A stretch of 64,000 nt of DNA from Leifsonia sp. SCN 70-46. GTDB lineage: Bacteria > Actinomycetota > Actinomycetes > Actinomycetales > Microbacteriaceae. The notes under the pieces were generated by a model. It was not told the DNA's origin. It saw nothing but the letters and a program-made list of their open reading frames with translations, and searched no databases. The first letter of the stretch is position 1. Every line of letters begins with the position of its first letter. A program made the position numbers and the translations under genes. The stretch lies in NCBI GenBank assembly GCA_001725325.1, contig MEFY01000001.1, positions 1 through 64,000 of the forward strand, given 5' to 3'. This document shows positions 59,911 to 64,000 of this stretch, piece after piece.

Positions 59911-62190
59911 CTAGCCCTCGGCAGGAGCCTCCGGGCCCTCCGACGCGGCAGCAGAGCTGTCGGTGTCGGCGGGGTCGGCATCCTCGGTGACGGGGGCGAG
60001 CGACAGCTTTCCGCGGTCGTCGATCTTGGTGATCTCCACCTGGATCTTCTGTCCGACGGAGAGGACGTCCTCGACGTTCTCGACGCGCTTGCCGCCCGCG
60101 AGCTTGCGGACCTCGCTCACGTGGAGGAGGCCGTCCTTGCCCGGGGTGAGCGACACGAACGCGCCGAACGCCGCGAGCTTGACGACGGTTCCGAGGAACC
60201 GCTCGCCGACCTCGGGGTTGAGCGGGTTGGCGATCGCGTTGACCGCGGCGCGCGCGGCCTCGGCCGACGGGCCGTCGACGGCGCCGATGTACACGGTGCC
60301 GTCCTCCTCGATGGAGATGTCGGCGCCGGTGTCGTCCTGGATCTGGTTGATCGTCTTGCCCTTCGGGCCGATCAGCTCACCGATCTTGTCGACGGGGATC
60401 TGCACGCTGATGACGCGGGGCGCGGTGGGCGCCATCTCGTCGGGCGCGTCGATCGCGGCGTTGATGACCTGCAGGATCGCGGTGCGAGCCTCCTTGGCCT
60501 GCTTGAGCGCTCCGTCGAGCACCGACGACGGGAGACCCGCGAGCTTGGTGTCGAGCTGGATCGCCGTGACGAACTCCGACGTGCCCGCGACCTTGAAGTC
60601 CATGTCGCCGAGCGCGTCCTCGGCGCCGAGGATGTCGGTGAGCGCCGCGTAGCGCGTCACACCGTCGACCTCGTCGGAGATGAGGCCCATCGCAATGCCC
60701 GCGACGGGGGCGCGCAGCGGCACACCCGCGTTGAGCAGCGACAGGGTCGAGGCGCACACGGAGCCCATCGACGTCGAGCCGTTGGAGCCGAGAGCCTCGG
60801 ACACCTGGCGGATCGCGTAGGGGAACTCCTCGCGCGGCGGGAGCACGGGCACGAGGGCGCGCTCGGCGAGGAAGCCGTGCCCGATCTCGCGGCGCTTCGG
60901 CGAACCGACGCGACCCGTCTCACCCGTCGAGTACGGCGGGAAGTTGTAGTGGTGGAGGTAGCGCTTCTTCGTGACGGGGTTCAGCGAGTCGATCTGCTGC
61001 TCCATCTTGAGCATGTTGAGCGTCGTGACACCCAGGATCTGGGTCTCGCCGCGCTGGAAGATCGCGGAGCCGTGCACGCGCGGGATGACCTGCACCTCGG
61101 CGTCGAGCGCACGGATGTCGCTCAGGCCGCGGCCGTCGATGCGGGTGCCCTCGGTGAGCACGCGCGTGCGCATGACCTTCTTGGACACCGACTTGTAGGC
61201 GGCGCTGACCTCGGCGAGCGCCGAGACCGGCAGCTCCTCCGCGTCGACCTTGGCCGTGATCGCGTCCTTGACGCGGGCCTTGAGCGCGTCATCCGCGTTC
61301 TGGCGCTCCTGCTTGTCGGCGATCTGGTAGACGCCCTTGAGCTCGTCGTACGAGAGGCCGGCGACGGCGTCGTAGGTCTCCTGCTGGTACGGCGGGAAGA
61401 GCGGGAACTCCTGGATCTCCTTCGCCGACTGCGCGGCGAGCTCGAGCTGCGCCTTCGCGAGCTGCGCGAGGAACGGCTTGGCGGCCTCGAGGCCCTGGGC
61501 GACGACGGCCTCGTCGGGCTTCGTCGCGCCGGCCTTGATGAGGTCCCAGCTCACCTCGGTGGCCTCGGCCTCGACCATCATGATCGCGACATCTTCGTTG
61601 CCGTTCTCGTCGGTGACGAGGCGGCCGGCGACGGTGAGGTCGAACACGGCGTCGGAGAGCTGCTCGAACGTCGGGAACGCCACCCACTGATCGCCGATGA
61701 GGGCGAGGCGGATGCCCGCGACCGGGCCGTAGAACGGCAGGCCGGAGATCTGCGTGCTCGCCGACGCGGCGTTGATCGCGAGGGCGTCGTAGAACTCGCC
61801 GGGGGCGATGGACAGCACCGTGATCACGATCTGGATCTCGTTGCGCAGGCCCTCCACGAAGGTGGGGCGCAGCGGGCGGTCGATGAGGCGGCAGACGAGG
61901 ATGGCCTCCGTCGAGGGGCGGCCCTCGCGGCGGAAGAACGATCCGGGGATCTTGCCGGCGGCGTACGAGCGCTCCTCGACGTCCACCGTGAGGGGGAAGA
62001 AGTCGAAGCCGTCGCGCGGCTGCTTGCTCGCGCTCGTTGCGCTCAGGATCATCGTGTCTTCGTCGAGGTACGCGGCGACGGCACCCTGTGCCTGCTGCGC
62101 GAGGCGCCCGGTCTCGAACCGGACCGTGCGCTTCCCGAACTTGCCGTTGTCGATGACGGCTTCGGCGAACTTGATTTCAGGACCCTCCAA
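59911..62190 (-). CDS. pnp: Polyribonucleotide nucleotidyltransferase (PNPase)
   Basis: 3'-5' phosphorolytic RNase of mRNA decay and, in actinobacteria, also a poly(A)/RNA polymerase. It has 759 residues: two RNase PH domains (about 15-150 and 350-560) with a helical linker, a KH domain ([21 protein letters not shown] near 590) and an S1 domain ([15 protein letters not shown]) at the end. The start is TTG with AAGGAG upstream. The rpsO gene that often precedes pnp is not present. Confidence 0.98.
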   Translation of the reverse strand: MEGPEIKFAEAVIDNGKFGKRTVRFETGRLAQQAQGAVAAYLDEDTMILSATSASKQPRDGFDFFPLTVDVEERSYAAGKIPGSFFRREGRPSTEAILVCRLIDRPLRPTFVEGLRNEIQIVITVLSIAPGEFYDALAINAASASTQISGLPFYGPVAGIRLALIGDQWVAFPTFEQLSDAVFDLTVAGRLVTDENGNEDVAIMMVEAEATEVSWDLIKAGATKPDEAVVAQGLEAAKPFLAQLAKAQLELAAQSAKEIQEFPLFPPYQQETYDAVAGLSYDELKGVYQIADKQERQNADDALKARVKDAITAKVDAEELPVSALAEVSAAYKSVSKKVMRTRVLTEGTRIDGRGLSDIRALDAEVQVIPRVHGSAIFQRGETQILGVTTLNMLKMEQQIDSLNPVTKKRYLHHYNFPPYSTGETGRVGSPKRREIGHGFLAERALVPVLPPREEFPYAIRQVSEALGSNGSTSMGSVCASTLSLLNAGVPLRAPVAGIAMGLISDEVDGVTRYAALTDILGAEDALGDMDFKVAGTSEFVTAIQLDTKLAGLPSSVLDGALKQAKEARTAILQVINAAIDAPDEMAPTAPRVISVQIPVDKIGELIGPKGKTINQIQDDTGADISIEEDGTVYIGAVDGPSAEAARAAVNAIANPLNPEVGERFLGTVVKLAAFGAFVSLTPGKDGLLHVSEVRKLAGGKRVENVEDVLSVGQKIQVEITKIDDRGKLSLAPVTEDADPADTDSSAAASEGPEAPAEG

Positions 62191-62412
62191 GGGGCTTTCT
62201 CCTTTGTTTTACGTCGCGGCCCGTGTGGTCGCGACAGCATCGAAGAGCAGGAGAGAAGGCATTCAGGCGCGTACGCGCGCGCGCGGCCGATGTTCGGAGC
62301 GCATGTCTGGCCAACAGTAGAAAAGCTCGGAACAACTCCGAAGTTCACCACCGGTGACCAGCTTCTTGCCAGCCTGCTCGGTTCAAGGGTACCAGTAGGG
62401 GTTGTTTCGGGC
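62191..62412 (-). promoter_or_regulatory. pnp 5' leader region
   Basis: 222 nt between pnp and the upstream lipoprotein gene with no gene. An alternating GCGCGC palindromic run (about 62268-62285) and several short GC stems could form the kind of structured leader by which PNPase controls its own mRNA in other bacteria; here this is only a suggestion. A Shine-Dalgarno AAGGAG lies just before pnp. Confidence 0.4.
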
Positions 62413-63033
62413 CTAGAGGCCGGGAACCGTGTTGACCGCGAGGGGCGCGGGAGGGCATTCGGCGACGATCCGGTCCCAGTCGCGCTGGGTGGCCGGCCGC
62501 GGCCTGAGCTCGTCGTAGGGGTCCCACCGGTCGCCCGTCGTGTAGCCCCAGTCGCGGTTGTCGACGTCGTAGCCGAGCCTCTGCAGGCACGGCACGAGCC
62601 TGCGGCGCTGGTAGTCCCACACCCACGCCCGCTGCTGGTCGCTGAACACCCCCACGGCCTCGGGGTCTGAGAGGTCGTACGGGTACTGCAGGAGGCACAC
62701 GAACACGGCGCGGTTGACCGCGGCGCCGAGGGGCGTGCCGTCGGGGCCCTCGACGCCGCTGGAGCCGATCCCCCATCCCGCGATGCCCACGGCGCGGTCC
62801 ATGCAGTCCTGCAGCGGGTCGCCCTCCGTCGCCGCGCCGACGAGCTCGACGGGCTCGACCTCCGGCATGGACCCGTGGTCGCCGAGGAGGTTCCAGAGCT
62901 GCTCGTTCCGCTGCGCGAAGATCTGCTCCGCCTCCGCGGTCGTCAGGGGCGGGGGCAGCGGCACGGGGTCGGGCGCGCACCCGGCGAGGAGCACGACGAG
63001 CGCGGCGAGGGCCGCGGCGCGCGGCATCCTCAC
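62413..63033 (-). CDS. Lipoprotein A of a tandem paralogous family
   Basis: Protein of 206 residues; lipobox VVLLAGC (Cys at 19 from the GTG start). Conserved family features: FVCLLQYPYDLSDPEAVGVFSD, RLVPCLQRLGYDV, a W/Y-rich GDRWDPYDEL and the terminal ECPP, with paired cysteines probably forming disulfides. It belongs with the two upstream paralogues. GTG overlaps the previous stop (GTGA). Function unknown. Confidence 0.8.
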   Translation of the reverse strand: MRMPRAAALAALVVLLAGCAPDPVPLPPPLTTAEAEQIFAQRNEQLWNLLGDHGSMPEVEPVELVGAATEGDPLQDCMDRAVGIAGWGIGSSGVEGPDGTPLGAAVNRAVFVCLLQYPYDLSDPEAVGVFSDQQRAWVWDYQRRRLVPCLQRLGYDVDNRDWGYTTGDRWDPYDELRPRPATQRDWDRIVAECPPAPLAVNTVPGL

Positions 63034-63653
63034 GGGCCGCCGCCGCTCGTGGGCCGGTAGACGGGCCCGACGGGGTCGGGCGGGCAGCGCACGTCGACGC
63101 GCGCCCACTCCGCGGCCGTGGGGAGCGGGTACATCTCGTAGTACGGGTTCCAGTAGTCGCCCGGCACGTAGTCGGTCGTGCGGTTGATGACGCTGTAGCC
63201 GAGCAGCTGCAGGCACGGCACGAGCCGATCGCGGTTGTAGTAGAAGTCGAACTCGAGCTGGGCGTCGCTCAGGTAGCCGAGCTCGGCCGGGTCGGGCTGG
63301 TACTCGAGGCTGCACACGAAGTACTGCCGGTTGAGCTGGTCGACGACGGCGGGATCGTCGCCGAGGTAGATCCAGCTGAAGTCGGGGCTGAAGACGACGT
63401 CGTCGAGGTGGGCGGCCCGCACGCAGTCCTGGATGACCTTGGCCGCGGAATCCTGGTCGACGTACTGCACGACCTCGACCTCGGGCATGGGCTCGCCGGG
63501 GAACATCGACTGCCACCACTGCGCGTTCCCCTCGGCGATGCGGGCCTTGACCTGCGCATCGGTGAGCGCTGCCGGCAGCTCCGGCGCGGGGCCGCAGGCC
63601 GTGAGCAGGGCGAGGGATGCGGCGAGCGCTGCCGCGCGCAGGGGCACGCTCAT
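63030..63653 (-). CDS. Lipoprotein B of the tandem family
   Basis: Protein of 207 residues; lipobox ALLTAC (Cys at 20). It shares YFVCSLEY, LSDAQ, RLVPCLQLLGYSV, GDYWNPYYEMYPLPTAAEW and VRCPP with its neighbours. N-terminal region: TDAQVKARIAEGN resembles the TTAEAEQIFAQRN of copy A. ATGA overlap with copy C and GTGA overlap with copy A show a single operon. Confidence 0.82.
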   Translation of the reverse strand: MSVPLRAAALAASLALLTACGPAPELPAALTDAQVKARIAEGNAQWWQSMFPGEPMPEVEVVQYVDQDSAAKVIQDCVRAAHLDDVVFSPDFSWIYLGDDPAVVDQLNRQYFVCSLEYQPDPAELGYLSDAQLEFDFYYNRDRLVPCLQLLGYSVINRTTDYVPGDYWNPYYEMYPLPTAAEWARVDVRCPPDPVGPVYRPTSGGGP

Positions 63654-64000
63654 CCCGCCACCGGCGACCGCCACAGCGGCCCGATCGGCGACGGCGGGCA
63701 GCGGAAGTCGATGTACGCCCACTCCGCGGCCGTCGTGGGCTGCGGCGACATCGCGTCGTAGAGGCTGCCGAAGCGCGACTCGGCCTGCACGGGGATGTCG
63801 TAGCCGAGCAGGCGCAGGCACGGCACGAGCCGCGCCCCGTCGAAGGCGCCGATCCACGCGAACTCCGCGTCGCTCAGCATGCCGAGCGCCGCGGGGTCGC
63901 TCACGTCGTAGGGGTACTCCTGCGAGCACGTGAAGAGCGTGAGCTTCACGAGCCGGTCGGCGGCGTCGTCGCCGGAGGAGCCGTAGCTCCAGCCGTTGTC
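63650..64000 (-). CDS. Lipoprotein C of the tandem family (N-terminus beyond window)
   Basis: C-terminal 116 residues are visible; the frame stays open to the window edge (DNGWSYGSSGDDAADRL precedes the apparent GTG at 63949, which is internal). FTCSQEYPYDVSDPAALGMLSD, RLVPCLRLLGYDI, TTAAEWAYIDFRCPPSPIGPL match copies A and B. The signal peptide must lie past 64000. Confidence 0.82.
   Translation of the reverse strand, partial: DNGWSYGSSGDDAADRLVKLTLFTCSQEYPYDVSDPAALGMLSDAEFAWIGAFDGARLVPCLRLLGYDIPVQAESRFGSLYDAMSPQPTTAAEWAYIDFRCPPSPIGPLWRSPVAG

Noticed and set aside
63650-63949. Third lipoprotein starting at GTG 63949
   Set aside because: The frame continues upstream to the window edge with family-like residues, and no signal peptide begins there, so the GTG is internal.

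Overview
High-GC actinobacterial chromosome segment, most likely from a Microbacteriaceae-type organism. This placement is an inference from coding base composition, actinobacterial markers (PriA-type HisA, ThyX, RNase J, DUF3046 and a ClgR-like regulator beside recA, LexA with GAAC-N4-GTTC boxes) and a gene order typical of that group. Genes are packed tightly with many ATGA/GTGA stop-start overlaps. Many operon-leading genes have a TAnnnT element 6-7 nt before the start codon, which suggests leaderless mRNAs.

Layout: 1-404 is the 5' end of a 16S rRNA gene on the minus strand, preceded by its leader and promoter. 958-2636 holds tyrS and a VOC protein. 2761-3917 is a SatD-like HTH protein with a membrane partner. 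3914-11134 is a minus-strand arginine operon (argC-J-B-D-F-H) ending in a 41-residue membrane peptide and a 3-methyladenine glycosylase. 11396-12153 has a DUF937 gene and two large perfect inverted repeats. 12154-16498 is pheS-pheT with an rRNA methyltransferase gene. 16575-17838 is infC-rpmI-rplT, with infC starting at ATC. 18383-22197 is a his cluster (hisC-B-H-A-sseB), preceded by three 51-bp tandem repeats. 22371-23607 is an SOS pair: a LysM/YneA-like gene divergent from lexA.

24483-28068 is the most interesting module: a LysR regulator divergent from DUF1852 (mesX), a catalytic-domain-only methionine synthase (mesD) and a flavin reductase, a candidate folate-independent and possibly oxygen-dependent methionine synthase system. 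28105-35596 is hflX, an RsmC-like methyltransferase, dapF-miaA-miaB and recX-recA, with a LexA box upstream of recA. 35857-40481 is DUF3046, clgR, cinA(pncC), pgsA and ftsK. 40548-43443 is a MacB-type ABC exporter with its adaptor. 43578-53179 mixes ltrA, lipoproteins and GNATs with an isolated EF-Tu domain-II protein, RNase J, dapA, thyX, a thioredoxin-DUF4395-OsmC redox operon and dapB.

53267-59755 is a more variable stretch: a lipoprotein, GNAT, histidine phosphatase, M16 peptidase, TetR regulator, small membrane proteins, a broken aldo/keto reductase and a PEBP protein. 59911-62190 is pnp with a strong terminator. 62413-64000 holds three tandem paralogous lipoproteins, the last cut by the window edge.

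Together the window is mostly housekeeping: arginine, histidine, lysine/DAP and methionine synthesis, translation, tRNA modification, SOS repair and RNA decay. Short accessory islands are interleaved.
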